A stretch of 64,000 nucleotides of DNA from Streptomyces sp. NBC_01198 (GCF_036010485.1 NZ_CP108568.1:4719001-4783000), one strand, 5' to 3'. Counted from the first letter of the stretch, positions 45,101 to 52,427 are shown. Notes: generated by a model not told the origin, from the sequence alone. A program made the numbers and translations.

Positions 45101-48100
45101 GTGCCGCATCGCGGCGACCATCTTGATCACGCCGGCCACGCCCGCGGCCGCCTGGGTGTGGCCGATGTTGGACTTCAGCGAGCCGAGGAGGAGTTCGCGG
45201 CCGCGCGGCCGCCCGCGTCCGTACGTCGCCAGGATCGCCTGCGCCTCGATCGGGTCGCCCAGCGTGGTCCCGGTGCCGTGCGCCTCGACCACGTCGACGT
45301 CGAGCGCGGACAGGCCCGCGTCGGCGAGCGCGGCGCGGATCACCCGTTGCTGGGAAGGGCCGTTCGGCGCGGTCAGCCCGTTGGAGGCGCCGTCCTGGTT
45401 CATCGCGCTGCCCCGCAGGAGCGCCAGCACCTCGTGGCCGTGGCGGCGCGCGTCGGAGAGGCGTTCCAGGACGACGACGCCGACGCCCTCCGCCCAGGCC
45501 GTGCCGTCGGCCGCCGCGGCGAAGGACTTGCAGCGTGCGTCCGGCGACAGGCCGCGCTGCCGGGCGAATTCGAGGAAGACCCGCGGCGTCGACATCACGG
45601 TGGCACCGCCGGCCAGCACCAGGTCGGACTCGCCCGACCGCAGCGACCGGCTCGCCAGATGCATCGCGACCAGCGAGGAGGAGCACGCCGTGTCGAGGGT
45701 CACCGCGGGACCCTCAAGACCCAGCGTGTACGCCACCCGGCCGGACGCGACGCTCGACAGGCCGCCGGTGATCCGGTAGCCCTCGACGGACTCGCTGGAG
45801 TCCCAGCCGTACATGCCCAGGAACGCGCCCGTACGGCTGCCGGCCAGCGACAGCGGGTCGATCCCGGCGTTCTCCAGCGCCTCCCAGGTGACTTCGAGCA
45901 GCAGCCGCTGCTGCGGGTCCATCGCGACCGCCTCGCTGGGGCTGATCCCGAAGAACCCCGCGTCGAACCCGGCGACATCGCTGACGAAGCCGCCCTCGCG
46001 GACGTACGTCGTGCCCGTACGGTCCGGATCGGGGTCGTAGAGCGCGGCCAGGTCCCAGCCCCGGTCGGTGGGGAACGCGGAGATCACGTCACGTCCGCCG
46101 GCCGCCACCTCCCACAGACCGGCCGCCGAGGTGACGCCGCCGGGGTAGCGGCAGCCGATGCCGACGATCGCGATCGGGTCGTCGGCGGCGGGCTGCGGGG
46201 CGCCGGCTGGCCGGCCGGGCGGGAGCTCACCGCCGGACCGCCCACTCGCGGGAAGCGTGCCCGCCGAAGGACCGCCGGGGGTCTTGCCACCCGGGAGGCC
46301 GCCGCCCGGGAGCCCGTTGTCCCGCTCACCCTCGCCGGCCTGCTCGGCCAGGTGCGCCGCGAGGGCGGCGGGTGTCGGGAAGTCGAAGACGGCGGTCGCC
46401 TCGACCGGCCTCCCGGTCGCCGCCGACAGCCGTTCTGCCAGCTCGACCGCGCTGAGCGAGCCGAAGCCGAGGGACCGGAAACTGCGCTCGCGCGGTACGC
46501 CGTCGGCGTCGTGGTGCCCCAACTGGGCAGCGACCTCGGCCCGGACGACCCCGAGCATGTCGCCGGCAGGGACAGCCACCGCACCGGCCGGCCGGTCACC
46601 CTGAGTCGGCCGGTCAGCCGCACCCTGCCGGTCATCCTGAGGCGACTGGGCAGCCGCACCCGACCGGCCACCCACACCCGACCGATCACCCGCCCCCGAC
46701 CGGTCGAAGGCGTACCCGGGCAGGTCCACCGCCCGGGCCCCGGTGCCGGTGAAGACCGCGGGCCAGTCCACCTCGCCGCCCGCCACGAAGTCGTGCGCCG
46801 CCGCCGACAGCGCGGCGTCCCCGGCCGGACCGGCCACCGCAGGGTCGTCCCCGAGCACCGCGGGCCCGTCCCCCACCGCCAACGCCCGCAGCCCCGAGTC
46901 CAGTTCGGCCCGGTCGCGGCCGAGGGCGACCGCGCGGACCGGGAAGACCGTGCGGGTGGTCGCCAGCGAGTAGCCGACGTCCACCGGGTCGCACCCGGCA
47001 GTGGTCTGGTCCAGCAGCCGCCTCGCCTGCCCGCGCAGGGCCTCAGGGGTCTTCGCCGACAGCACCCACGGCACCCATGGCACCACCCGCAGGCCCGAGG
47101 GCGCGGACGAACTCGGCGCCGGGGGCGCCTCGGTGAGGACGACGTGGCAGTTCGTGCCGCCGATGCCGAACGAGCTGACGCCCGCCACAGCAGGGCCGCC
47201 CTCGGGCCACGGCCGCGCGCGGGTGTTGACCAGCAGGTTCAACTCGGCCAGCGGGATGGCCGGGTTGGGCTCGGCGAAGTGCAGGCTCGCGGGCAGCTGC
47301 CCGTTCCGCAGGCTCAGTACGGTCTTGAGCAGTCCTGCGATCCCGGCGGCGGCTTCCAGGTGGCCGATGTTGGTCTTCACGGAGCCGACCAGCAGCGGCG
47401 CCGTCCGGGTCGGGGCGTTGCCTAGCGCGGCGCCGAGGCCCGCTGCCTCGATCGGGTCGCCCACGGCGGTTCCGGTTCCGTGCAGTTCGACGTACTGCAC
47501 CGCGCCCGGGTCGACCCCGGCCTGCCGGTAGGCCCGGGTGAGCAGCGCCTGCTGCGCGGCCGCGCTGGGCACGGTCAGCCCGTCCGTACGGCCGTCGTTG
47601 TTCACCGCGCTGCCGAGGATGACCGCGGCCACGGGGTCGCCGTCGGCGAGCGCGTCGGCCAGCCGCTTGACGACGACCAGGCCGCCGCCCTCGCCGCGGA
47701 CGAAGCCGTTGGCGCGGCTGTCGAAGACGTGGCAGCGGCCGTCCGGGGACAGCACCCCCATCTCGGCCAGGCCGCTGCCCTCGTCCGGGGCGACGATCAG
47801 GCTGACCCCGCCGGCGACGGCCAGGTCGCACTCACCGGTGCGCAGCGACTGCACCGCCAGGTGCACCGCGACCAGCGACGAGGACTGCCCGGTGTCCACG
47901 GTGAGGCTGGGGCCCCGCAGGCCCAGGGCGTGGGACAACCGGTTGGCGGCCATGCCGCGTTGCCGCCCGGTGAAGGTGTAGAGGCCGGGCGCGGCCGCCG
48001 GCGCGAACTCGGCCGGCGCGGACACGAACACCCCGGTCTGCGTGCCGGTCAGCCGGGCCTCGGTCAGCCGGGCGTTCTCCAGCGCCTCCCAGCCCAGCTC

Positions 48101-48337
48101 CAGCATCAGCCGCTGGTGCGGGTCCATGGCGGCGGCCTCCCGGGGGAAGAGGCCGAAGAAACCGGCGTCGAAGCCGGTGATGTCGTCGAGGAACGCACCA
48201 CGCCGCGCGGTCGGCCGCCCCGGGGGAGGGTCGGTGACCGCGTCGGTGCCCGAACGCAGCAGCCGCCAGAACTCGGCCGGTCCGTTCGCCCGGGGCAGCC
48301 GGGCGGCTGTGCCGATGATCGCGAACCCGTCTGTCAT
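36125..48337 (-). CDS. Modular type I PKS: KSQ-ACP, then two KS-AT-DH-KR-ACP modules
   Basis: A 4070-residue protein. Loading module: KS (1-410) with Gln151 in DTGQSSS (a KSQ decarboxylase), then an AT-less linker and an ACP near 623 (GFGSL, Gly for Asp). Module 1: KS (720-1150, DTACSSS), AT (about 1255-1540, GTSQGE with Thr for His; LASHS suggests methylmalonyl), DH (His in HAVTGALLVP, about 1652), KR (2065-2270, LDD, B type) and ACP (2361, GFDSL). Module 2: KS (2421), AT (GHSFGE; HAFH, malonyl), DH (HAVAGTVLAP), KR (LDD) and ACP (3992). The tail has a docking helix and no TE. The predicted product is an unsaturated C6-C7 acyl group, perhaps a methyl-branched dienoyl. RBS GAGGAG. Confidence 0.9.
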   Translation of the reverse strand: MTDGFAIIGTAARLPRANGPAEFWRLLRSGTDAVTDPPPGRPTARRGAFLDDITGFDAGFFGLFPREAAAMDPHQRLMLELGWEALENARLTEARLTGTQTGVFVSAPAEFAPAAAPGLYTFTGRQRGMAANRLSHALGLRGPSLTVDTGQSSSLVAVHLAVQSLRTGECDLAVAGGVSLIVAPDEGSGLAEMGVLSPDGRCHVFDSRANGFVRGEGGGLVVVKRLADALADGDPVAAVILGSAVNNDGRTDGLTVPSAAAQQALLTRAYRQAGVDPGAVQYVELHGTGTAVGDPIEAAGLGAALGNAPTRTAPLLVGSVKTNIGHLEAAAGIAGLLKTVLSLRNGQLPASLHFAEPNPAIPLAELNLLVNTRARPWPEGGPAVAGVSSFGIGGTNCHVVLTEAPPAPSSSAPSGLRVVPWVPWVLSAKTPEALRGQARRLLDQTTAGCDPVDVGYSLATTRTVFPVRAVALGRDRAELDSGLRALAVGDGPAVLGDDPAVAGPAGDAALSAAAHDFVAGGEVDWPAVFTGTGARAVDLPGYAFDRSGAGDRSGVGGRSGAAAQSPQDDRQGAADRPTQGDRPAGAVAVPAGDMLGVVRAEVAAQLGHHDADGVPRERSFRSLGFGSLSAVELAERLSAATGRPVEATAVFDFPTPAALAAHLAEQAGEGERDNGLPGGGLPGGKTPGGPSAGTLPASGRSGGELPPGRPAGAPQPAADDPIAIVGIGCRYPGGVTSAAGLWEVAAGGRDVISAFPTDRGWDLAALYDPDPDRTGTTYVREGGFVSDVAGFDAGFFGISPSEAVAMDPQQRLLLEVTWEALENAGIDPLSLAGSRTGAFLGMYGWDSSESVEGYRITGGLSSVASGRVAYTLGLEGPAVTLDTACSSSLVAMHLASRSLRSGESDLVLAGGATVMSTPRVFLEFARQRGLSPDARCKSFAAAADGTAWAEGVGVVVLERLSDARRHGHEVLALLRGSAMNQDGASNGLTAPNGPSQQRVIRAALADAGLSALDVDVVEAHGTGTTLGDPIEAQAILATYGRGRPRGRELLLGSLKSNIGHTQAAAGVAGVIKMVAAMRHGVVPATLHVDAPSPHVDWSSGAVRLATSAQDWPDTGRPRRAAVSSFGISGTNAHVILEQPPARSLPPRSEPRWPAVPWVLSAKTEDALRGQARRLLDHTATGHHSEHDSGPDSGHDTGGDTGHDAADIGRSLASTRSRFAHRAVVVGADEADLVAGLSSVAAGLPAPQVTYGRAEDEPGRTAFVFPGQGIEWLGMAAELLDTAPVFAARMADCAAVVDPLVDWSLLDTVRETVDDSWLERADVVQPALFAVLVSLAELWRSLGVRPDAVVGTSQGEIAAACVAGALSLEDAGRLIVARSRLMAEQLPGAIVSVAAPESEVAGRLLPGLTIAGVNGPNGTTVAGPADVLDAFAAELRANGVRARIVARLASHSPLVDPLEGEFARLTAFVRPRAAAVPVYSTVTGAPVAGEELTPAYWYRNCRQPVAFQRSVEALLADGFRHFVECSPHPALGIHIEQTAEPAGRTVTVVGSLRRDEGGPARLLASAAERYVRGGEVAWDAAFGDARHVPLPTYAFDRTRYWLEAAPRTDVTGLGLTAADHALVGAVAELPDTGAVLLSGQLSLGMHGWLADHAVTGALLVPATAFVELALRAGAEVGLERVGELVVQAPLVLPEQGGVAVRVVVDDGEIAIHSRTGDEWVTHARGELTAADPPDLPPELGEWPPAAATPVDLAGAYQRLAERGYGYGPAFQGLRAVWRRGEDVYAEVALPDGTDTAGFGLHPALLDAALHAALVTVAGEGLALPFAWADVRLLATGATALRVVITPTGPEEFSLAAYDLGGRPVCTAGSVVLRRLSAEQQAAVSRAGHATAHRLLELTWPPLARRDALPVSVASWDDLDRTVPLPNVVLLDGGPAAPAGPDLPAAVHAATHRVLGVLQDWLADERTAGSVLLVATRGAVQPPGGGAPDPVAAAVWGLVRAAQAEAPGRIVLVDADTASGADIDIATVVASGEPQVMIRAGVLRAARLTPVPDSAAGGFDTGGPTLITGDTGGPTLITGGTGGLGSALARHLAARHGVRRLVLASRQGPDAPGAAGLVADLAELGAKAQVVRCDVTDRDAVAALVTPELTTVIHAAGVLDDGVIDALTPDRMDAVLRPKADAAWYLHEATERTGAALVLFSSVLGVCGGPGQANYSAANAFLDALAAYRHDRGLPALSIGWGLWDRGAGMAGQLRDADLVRLRRRGLTELPVDAGLALFDAAVAQHRPSVVAMPVDRAVLQMSAGLGELPSVLADLAPSRPMAAPATGSGTTDLLMLTRTQASLLLGHGGGAPVDPDRNFRDLGFDSLLAVELRNRLKAATGMALPAGVVFDYPTPTALAGYLRDRAAGRGGSADAPPAGVVDDADPIVVVGMSCRFPGGIDSPADLWEAVATGRDAIGDFPTDRGWQISGPSTRQGGFLADAGAFDAAFFGINPHEAAAMDPQQRLLLEVCWEAVERSGIAPESLAGSRTGVFAGIMAQDYGAGVDDAAAGVEGYRLIGSQGSVASGRVAYALGLEGPAVTVDTACSSSLVAVHLAARSLRSDECDLALVGAATVIATPRVFVEFARQGGLGADGRCKSFGAAADGTGWSEGAGVLVLERLSRARESGHKVLAVVRGSAVNQDGASNGLTAPNGPSQQRVIRAALADAGLSTGDVDVLEAHGTGTVLGDPIEAEAVLATYGQDRPADRPLLLGSVKSNIGHTQAAAGMAGVIKMIGALNQGVVPPTLHADPPTPAVDWSAGGVALATEPVDWPHTGRPRRAGVSAFGISGTNAHVILEQPPAQPEPVPSEPDWPLLPWVLSARSEPALRGQAARLLAHVRAHGDVDPAAIASALVATRSHFPHRTVVTGADRAELIDRLAEAAHAEPAAPASGPLVFLFPGHGSQYAAMGAALYAEFPAYAAALDDVLAALDANLERPLAELLFAEKGSPEAGLLQDQTEFTQPALFAVEVALFRLVESFGLRPDYLLGHSFGELAAAHVAGILSLPDAARLITARGRAMGALPPGVMVQIQAGADEIEPTLEAGVSIAALNAPQATVISGTPEAVERVVAHWRERGRRSVKLRNRHAFHSAELDGRLEEFAAVAREVSYHPPTIPIMSNVSGGPAAQGDLRSADYWLRHARGSVRFLPCVNALAELGASTFVEIGPGRALATLAAQTIPTEVVALSLLRRDLPELASLLPTLGELSARGLPVDWRAVFGVRSGPYAELPTYAFDRQRYWLRPEPPLATPGLGFVAAGHPVLSARMELPDDGTVVLSGTVSRTSPGWLTDHAVAGTVLAPGTLFAELALRAAADVGAAAVRELVIQAPLVLPEQGAVTVQVVAHPAGEVVLSARAHEPAAPWVVHARGSLATAVHAVPAEPAAWPPAGAVPLDPAGAYSRLADQGLGYGPAFRGLRALWRDGDDVLAEVAADLDTVGYGLHPALLDAALQAWVVGTGRGGTDVPFAWENVVLHRPGADGLRVRLSPAGQDGVALAAYDQAGRPVLTAGPVRLRPMSAPGGLLRELAWTPLDSAPAPRPAAFDDVVVLDGFTTGADVISSVHAATRRALDALTAPGTRRVVVVTRGAVALPGEDVPDLAGAAVWGLVRSAQAEQPGRFFLVDTDGEVDLPAVPATEQPQVVVRSGVPHVPHLAPLAEPAGTGSPFGPEGKVLITGGSGGLGALFARHLVVGHGVRRLLLVSRRGPAAPEAPALRAELAAAGAQVEVVACDVSDRAAVTDLVASAGVTAVVHAAGILDDGVLDSLTPRRLAAVLAAKADAAWHLHEATRGLDLSAFVLFSSVAGALGSPGQANYAAANAFLDGLAAHRRAGGLPAVSIAWGLWAGERGMTGQLGEADLARLRDRGLAPISRSDGLAMFDAALTAPRAQVAAVTLRAPVRPGGQDDVVRLRRELAGLGRDEQRQRVLDLLSRKLVAVLGHREGQPLDADRNFRDLGVDSLIAIELRNALAPLTDAPLPATAVFDYPTPAALTDHIHRILVVAPAPQARPSQKELIEAMDTEELIAAALGEGGPR
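42107..42166 (-). repeat. 30-bp perfect tandem duplication in a KR domain
   Basis: Two identical 30-nt units stand in tandem within the module 1 ketoreductase, giving PTLITGDTGG then PTLITGGTGG. The extra ten residues lie just before the NADPH-binding glycine motif. The second copy keeps a normal TGGTGGLG, so the motif survives, but the strand before it is doubled. Confidence 0.9.
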
Positions 48338-48384
48338 GATGCATCTCCTCGACGAAATCCCGGATGGCGGAGCGGAGTTGCCGG

Positions 48385-48831
48385 TCAGGAACCGGCGTCC
48401 GCCTGGCGGAACGCGGAGGTGTCGGGCGGCGTCATCTTGCCCAGCTGCATCATCAGGACGTGCAGGTCGTTGCAGGCCCAGTGGTCGCTGACCCGGCCGT
48501 CGCGGATGCGGGCGATGTGGATCTCGTTCCAGCTGATGGTGCGGCCGGTCGGCTCGGCGCCGAAGACGGTGCCCTTGTGGGTGCCGGTCAGCCGGACGTG
48601 CTGGATGACGTATTCGCCGTCCTCGAAATCGCGGATGAGGTCGACCTTGAGGTCGGGGAAGCCCTCCCGCTCGACCCGGATGACCGACTTGACGCCCTCG
48701 CGGCTGGTGTCCATTCCGGGCGGCGCGTTGTGGTTGACGAAGTCCTCGGTCATCAGCTCGTCGAGGACGTCCGTATTGCCCTGGGAGAATGCCTCATCGA
48801 GAATGCGACGGGTCTGGATCTTGTGGGACAC
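48385..48831 (-). CDS. SnoaL-like polyketide cyclase
   Basis: A 148-residue SnoaL-like protein of the NTF2 fold: RRILDEAFSQGNTDVLDELM at the start, VNHNAPPG, and IARIRDGRVSDHW at the end are the family marks. SnoaL closes the last ring of aromatic polyketides by an intramolecular aldol step. The GTG start has AAGGAG six bases upstream. It overlaps the metal-hydrolase gene by 38 nt and precedes the large PKS gene. Together with the type II KS genes it points to an aromatic product. Confidence 0.75.
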   Translation of the reverse strand: MSHKIQTRRILDEAFSQGNTDVLDELMTEDFVNHNAPPGMDTSREGVKSVIRVEREGFPDLKVDLIRDFEDGEYVIQHVRLTGTHKGTVFGAEPTGRTISWNEIHIARIRDGRVSDHWACNDLHVLMMQLGKMTPPDTSAFRQADAGS

Positions 48832-49702
48832 GGTGTTCTCCTTGGAATTGTTTGCCGGTTGTCTCGGAGAGGGCTACCTGGATGTTGACGAGGGTCCGTT
48901 CCGGTTCGAGCCAGACCGCGGCCGGGCCCGGGTCGAACCGCGCCCACACCGCCTCCGCGGACAGGCCCTCCGCTTGTGCCAGCCGGGCGGCGGCGAGCAC
49001 CCGGTCGAAGTAGCCGGCCAGGTCGTGCAGTGCCTCGATCCCGGCCGGCTGGCCGTGCCCGGGCACGATCACCCGCGGGCCCAGCGCGATCAGCTGGTCG
49101 AGCGCGCTCCGCCAGCGGCCGACCCGCCCGTGCACGGCCAGCGGGGTCACCCCCGCGAAGCACAGGTCGCCGCTGACCAGGACGCGTTCGGCGGGCAGCC
49201 ACACCGCGAGGTCGGCTGCCGAGTGGGTGTCGGTGAATGCGAGCACCCGCGCCCCCTCGGGCAGGGCGGCCTCGATCCCGGCGGGCGGCACCGGTTTGGC
49301 GGCCACGCTGTCCCAGTCCGCGAGCAGCGCCGCGAACCTGGGCATCACCTTGGCGAGCAGCGAGGGCAGTCCGGGCTCGCCGATCATCTTGCGCATCCCG
49401 GTCACCGTCCGCGGATGGGCGATGATCGGCACCCCGTCGAACAGCACGTTGCCGCCGATGTGGTCGGTGTGGATGTGGGTGTTGACCACCAGCTCGGCGC
49501 GACGGCCGCGGCGGGTCAGCGCGTCGACGATGCCGGAGGCCATCTCCGGCAGCAGCATGGTGTCGATCACCGTGGCGGGGCCGCCGAGCAGCAGCACGCT
49601 GTTGGACTGGCCCGCGCTGCCGTCGCCGTTCACCACCGCCACGACGCCGTCGGCGACCTCGACCTCCTGGCGCACGGGTATCAGGACCGGCATGGCGGTC
49701 AT
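48794..49702 (-). CDS. Metallo-beta-lactamase-fold hydrolase
   Basis: A 302-residue protein with the MBL signature HIHTDHIGG (H-x-H-x-D-H), a following His in IIAHPRT, the Asp in VSGDLCFAG and the His in VIVPGHGQP, so the two-metal site seems complete. MBL proteins in aromatic polyketide clusters often act as thioesterases or lactonases that release or trim the chain. It overlaps both neighbours (ATGA at 49699; 38 nt with the SnoaL-like gene), so it belongs to the PKS operon. Chain release is a likely role because no TE is present in the modular PKS. Confidence 0.8.
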   Translation of the reverse strand: MTAMPVLIPVRQEVEVADGVVAVVNGDGSAGQSNSVLLLGGPATVIDTMLLPEMASGIVDALTRRGRRAELVVNTHIHTDHIGGNVLFDGVPIIAHPRTVTGMRKMIGEPGLPSLLAKVMPRFAALLADWDSVAAKPVPPAGIEAALPEGARVLAFTDTHSAADLAVWLPAERVLVSGDLCFAGVTPLAVHGRVGRWRSALDQLIALGPRVIVPGHGQPAGIEALHDLAGYFDRVLAAARLAQAEGLSAEAVWARFDPGPAAVWLEPERTLVNIQVALSETTGKQFQGEHRVPQDPDPSHSR

Positions 49703-50088
49703 CCGTGCAGGGCGCGGATCTGCTGGATCAGGCCGGTGCGGTCGAGCATGGCGTGCCAGGACACGATGTGGCCGGCGTCGGCCCTGATCGTCTCCACCAC
49801 GTTCCACGCCAGCCGCCGGTCGGTGCCCTTGGGCACGCCGGACAGGCTCAGTTCGACCGAGAGCGCGGAGCCGTCGGCGGACTCGATGATCCCGTCGACC
49901 TTGTGCTCCAGCTCGTCGTAGAGCCCGCGCTGCTGGGCGAACATCTCGCCGAGCCGGTTCGCGCCCTTGGTGTGCTGGCTGGCGGTGCGGATCTCCACGT
50001 CCGCGGCGCACAGTTCGAACAGCGCGGGGGCGTTGTCGGCGTCGATCTCCGTGTAGACGGACTCCCAGAGTTCGCGTGCGGTTCTCAT
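49699..50088 (-). CDS. SnoaL/NTF2-like protein
   Basis: A 129-residue NTF2-fold protein (ELWESVYTEIDADNAPALFELCAADVEI, WNVVETIRADAGHIVSWHAM). It is the second SnoaL-like protein of the cluster and could be a cyclase, an isomerase or a hydroxylase. GAAAAGGAGGAG stands before the ATG. Start and stop overlap the neighbours closely (two bases after the ABM gene and ATGA with the MBL gene). The precise reaction is unknown. Confidence 0.7.
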   Translation of the reverse strand: MRTARELWESVYTEIDADNAPALFELCAADVEIRTASQHTKGANRLGEMFAQQRGLYDELEHKVDGIIESADGSALSVELSLSGVPKGTDRRLAWNVVETIRADAGHIVSWHAMLDRTGLIQQIRALHG

Positions 50089-50090
50089 GG

Positions 50091-50426
50091 TCACTCCTCC
50101 TTTTCGCCGGAGACGATCCAGTCGACCTGGTAGACGTGGACGTCCACGTCGTCGGCGTACTTGTGCAGTTCGAGGATCAGCGCGCGGCCGGCCTCGCTGC
50201 GGATGTGCTCCTGGAAGGCCGCCAGCTCGCTCCACTGGGCGTAGTTGGTCACCCGGCTGCCGTCGACGCTGCAGTGCACGTTGGCCGAGACGAAGCCGGG
50301 CATGTGCCGGACGATCTCGTCGGTCTCCTTGCGGATCGCGGCGGACAGCGCCTGCTGGTTCTCCGGCTTGCAGTGGAAGATGTTGATGTAGGTCATCAGC
50401 CGTTCTTCGGCGGAGATGGTGCTCAT
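50091..50426 (-). CDS. ABM-family monooxygenase
   Basis: A 111-residue protein of the antibiotic biosynthesis monooxygenase fold (ferredoxin-like): INIFHCKPENQQALSAAI, PGFVSANVHCSVDGSRVTNYAQW. Family members such as ActVA-Orf6 and TcmH oxidise aromatic polyketide rings to quinones without cofactor. The ATG overlaps the cupin-ABM gene stop (ATGA); an ATG 30 nt further in is possible. It is one of two ABM domains in the operon. Confidence 0.8.
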   Translation of the reverse strand: MSTISAEERLMTYINIFHCKPENQQALSAAIRKETDEIVRHMPGFVSANVHCSVDGSRVTNYAQWSELAAFQEHIRSEAGRALILELHKYADDVDVHVYQVDWIVSGEKEE

Positions 50427-51154
50427 GACCACGTCGCCAGCGTCTCGGCGACCACGGTGAAGCTGCGGAACTCCGGCTCGGAGTAGCACTCCCGCATGGG
50501 CCGCACCAGTTCCTTGTGGTCCTCGGACTTCTCCCAGCTGAAGAAGTCCGCGATCGAGGTCCACTCGCTGGCGATCAGCCAGCTCCGCGGGTCCTCCGGC
50601 GACTGGCAGATCTGGTCGCGGATGTGCCCGGGGGTCGCCGCGACGCTGAACCTGACCTTCTCGTAGGCGGTGAGGAAGTCCTCCCGCTTCTCCTCGGCCA
50701 CCTTCATCATGAACAGCACGCGGGCCGTGCCGGCGGCGCTGTCGGCCTGCTCCCCGGCCGCCGGCTCGCCGAGCACCTCGGTGTCCACGTGCGCCAGCGA
50801 CGGGTCCGGCGCGAGCGGGCCGATGTGGTAGACGGTCAGCGACTCGGTCGTGCCGACGTTGCGCAGCCGGTGCCGCTTGCCGATGGGCACGTAGATGCCC
50901 TCACCGGCGCCCAGCGTCCAGTTCTCGCCCTCCACTTCGAGTACCAGATCGCCGTTGACGACGAATAGGAACTCCTCGGAATAGGGGTGGAAATGCTCGA
51001 CGACGTGTTCGCCGGGCTGCAGGACCGCCGTTCCCATGTAGCCGGACCTGCTGCCCACCGAACCGGGGTGCAGCACCATACGCAACTGGCCGCCGCGCGC
51101 CCGGTAGGGCTCTATTTCCGCCGCCCGTATTCGGCTCACCTGTGAATTACTCAT
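50423..51154 (-). CDS. Cupin fused to ABM monooxygenase
   Basis: A 243-residue fusion. Residues 20-110 form a cupin (GEHVVEHFHPYSEEFLFVVNG, a metal site with His and Glu; GAGEGIYVPIGKRH). After a short linker, residues 145-240 form an ABM domain (RVLFMMKV, TPGHIRDQICQSPEDP, WLIASEW). Cupins of this kind accompany pentangular and spore-pigment type aromatic PKS genes (WhiE-like), where they help cyclise or oxidise. GGAG lies before the ATG, and the gene heads the long minus-strand PKS operon. Fusion of the two types is the notable point. Confidence 0.8.
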   Translation of the reverse strand: MSNSQVSRIRAAEIEPYRARGGQLRMVLHPGSVGSRSGYMGTAVLQPGEHVVEHFHPYSEEFLFVVNGDLVLEVEGENWTLGAGEGIYVPIGKRHRLRNVGTTESLTVYHIGPLAPDPSLAHVDTEVLGEPAAGEQADSAAGTARVLFMMKVAEEKREDFLTAYEKVRFSVAATPGHIRDQICQSPEDPRSWLIASEWTSIADFFSWEKSEDHKELVRPMRECYSEPEFRSFTVVAETLATWS

Positions 51155-51295
51155 GGGGAAATCATCTCCGACGCTCTCCCGGGTCCGCATCAGCGATCTG
51201 CCGCGAAAATCCGGCGGCTGATCCGCACCATTTCGCGGGTAATCCGCAACGGCTTCCCGACGGGCGCGTCCGGCCGTCGGCGGACCCCGGGTGAG

Positions 51296-51329
51296 CCGCG
51301 GGGCGGACCTGTTCCGGTCCGCCCCGCGG
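51296..51329 (-). terminator. Terminator after the LuxR-type regulator
   Basis: A perfect 14-bp GC stem (CCGCGGGGCGGACC and its complement) with a 6-nt loop, starting six bases after the regulator stop on the minus strand. It separates the regulator from the cupin-led PKS operon, which therefore has its own promoter in 51155-51295. Confidence 0.85.
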
Positions 51330-51334
51330 CGCGC

Positions 51335-52063
51335 TCAGTTCATCGGCATCGCAGCGTGCGCACGGAAACCGTGCATGCAGGCGTAGACCGCCAGTTGGGT
51401 GCGGTCGCGCAGGTCCAGGGCGCGCAGCAGCGAGGAGATGTGCGTCTTGACCGTGGGTCTGCCCAGTTGCAGCTGGTCGGCGATCTCCACGTTGGTCAGG
51501 CCGTGGCCGATCAGGCCGAGTATCTGCCGCTGGCGCGGGGTGAGTTTGACGCCGTCGCCCGGGCCGGCCGGCACCTCGGAGGGCCCGTTGTAGCGCAGCG
51601 CGGTGACCAGCTCACCGGCCACCCACGGGTCCAGCGCCACCCCGCCGCGGTCCACCGCCCGGATCGCGTCCACCAGCCCCTGCACCGGTGTGTCCTTGTG
51701 CAGGAAGCCCTGCGCGCCGCCGAGCAGCACCTTGATCGCGGTGCCGGGGTCGAGGTTGGCGGACAGTGCGAGGACCTTCACCTCCTGCTCCGCGGTCCGG
51801 CTCACCACCTGTCTGGCCAGTACGTCCCCGATGTCGAAACTGTCCAGGTCCATCAGCAGTACGCGCGCCCGATGGTCCCGCAGCAGCCTGGGACTGTAAC
51901 TCGCGGTGTCGAATTCGACGACCACATCGATCCCCTGTATACCGCGCAGTACCGTCATCATGCCTGCCCGATATACGCCGGGACCACCACAAACTGCGAC
52001 CGGCAACAAATCGTCTAAACCACGTACAATATCCATCGAGACCCCCGCAGAGTGATAAACCAT
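51335..52063 (-). CDS. LuxR-type response regulator
   Basis: A 242-residue protein with a receiver-like N-terminal domain (LPVAVCGG..., VLLMDLDSFD with the likely phosphorylation Asp, ...GFLHKD) and a C-terminal LuxR-type helix-turn-helix (LTPRQRQILGLIGHGLTNVEIADQLQL, TVKTHISSLL). The receiver lacks the usual acidic pair at its N-terminus (VAVCGG), so it may be an atypical, phosphorylation-independent one. It lies between the type II KS operon and the PKS operon and is probably the pathway activator. The ATG at 52036 (MDIVRGLDD) is an alternative start. Confidence 0.8.
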   Translation of the reverse strand: MVYHSAGVSMDIVRGLDDLLPVAVCGGPGVYRAGMMTVLRGIQGIDVVVEFDTASYSPRLLRDHRARVLLMDLDSFDIGDVLARQVVSRTAEQEVKVLALSANLDPGTAIKVLLGGAQGFLHKDTPVQGLVDAIRAVDRGGVALDPWVAGELVTALRYNGPSEVPAGPGDGVKLTPRQRQILGLIGHGLTNVEIADQLQLGRPTVKTHISSLLRALDLRDRTQLAVYACMHGFRAHAAMPMN

Positions 52064-52330
52064 CTGTGGATTTGTGTGGCAGACGACACCGCCACCCGCA
52101 GTTGGCTCCCCCTGCGGCGCACTCTCGTAACCGGTGTCTGCACTCGCTTATGGTCCGCGGCAAGTGCACCGAATACCGGTACGCCGTGGCCGCTGTCCGA
52201 ATGCTGCCGATAGTGTCCGGAACGGGGTGTGCGGGCCCGGCGGTTCGGCTGGTGGGAATCAGCCGGCGGAGTCGCGGAAGAGGGTGGACGGGATACGTGC
52301 TCGGGGCGGGCGGGTCCCGGGCATGGACAA

Positions 52331-52379
52331 GGCCGCGCGGGCACACTTCTTGAGCACACTCGAAGAAGCCCGCGCGGCC
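52331..52379 (-). terminator. Terminator of the type II minimal PKS operon
   Basis: A 12-bp GC stem (GGCCGCGCGGGC and its complement) enclosing a further CTTCTT/AAGAAG pairing, about 50 nt after the CLF stop on the minus strand. The stretch 52064-52330 beyond holds no gene and should carry the promoter of the LuxR-type regulator. Confidence 0.75.
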
Positions 52380-52427
52380 ACCGTCGTGCCGCGGTCCCGC
52401 CCCCGGTCGGTCGGGGGGAAGTCGTCG

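Noticed and set aside
46560..46720. Possible tandem repeat array in the PKS loading linker
   Set aside because: Only loosely repeated Gly/Arg/Ser/Asp codons of a flexible linker; no exact unit was found.
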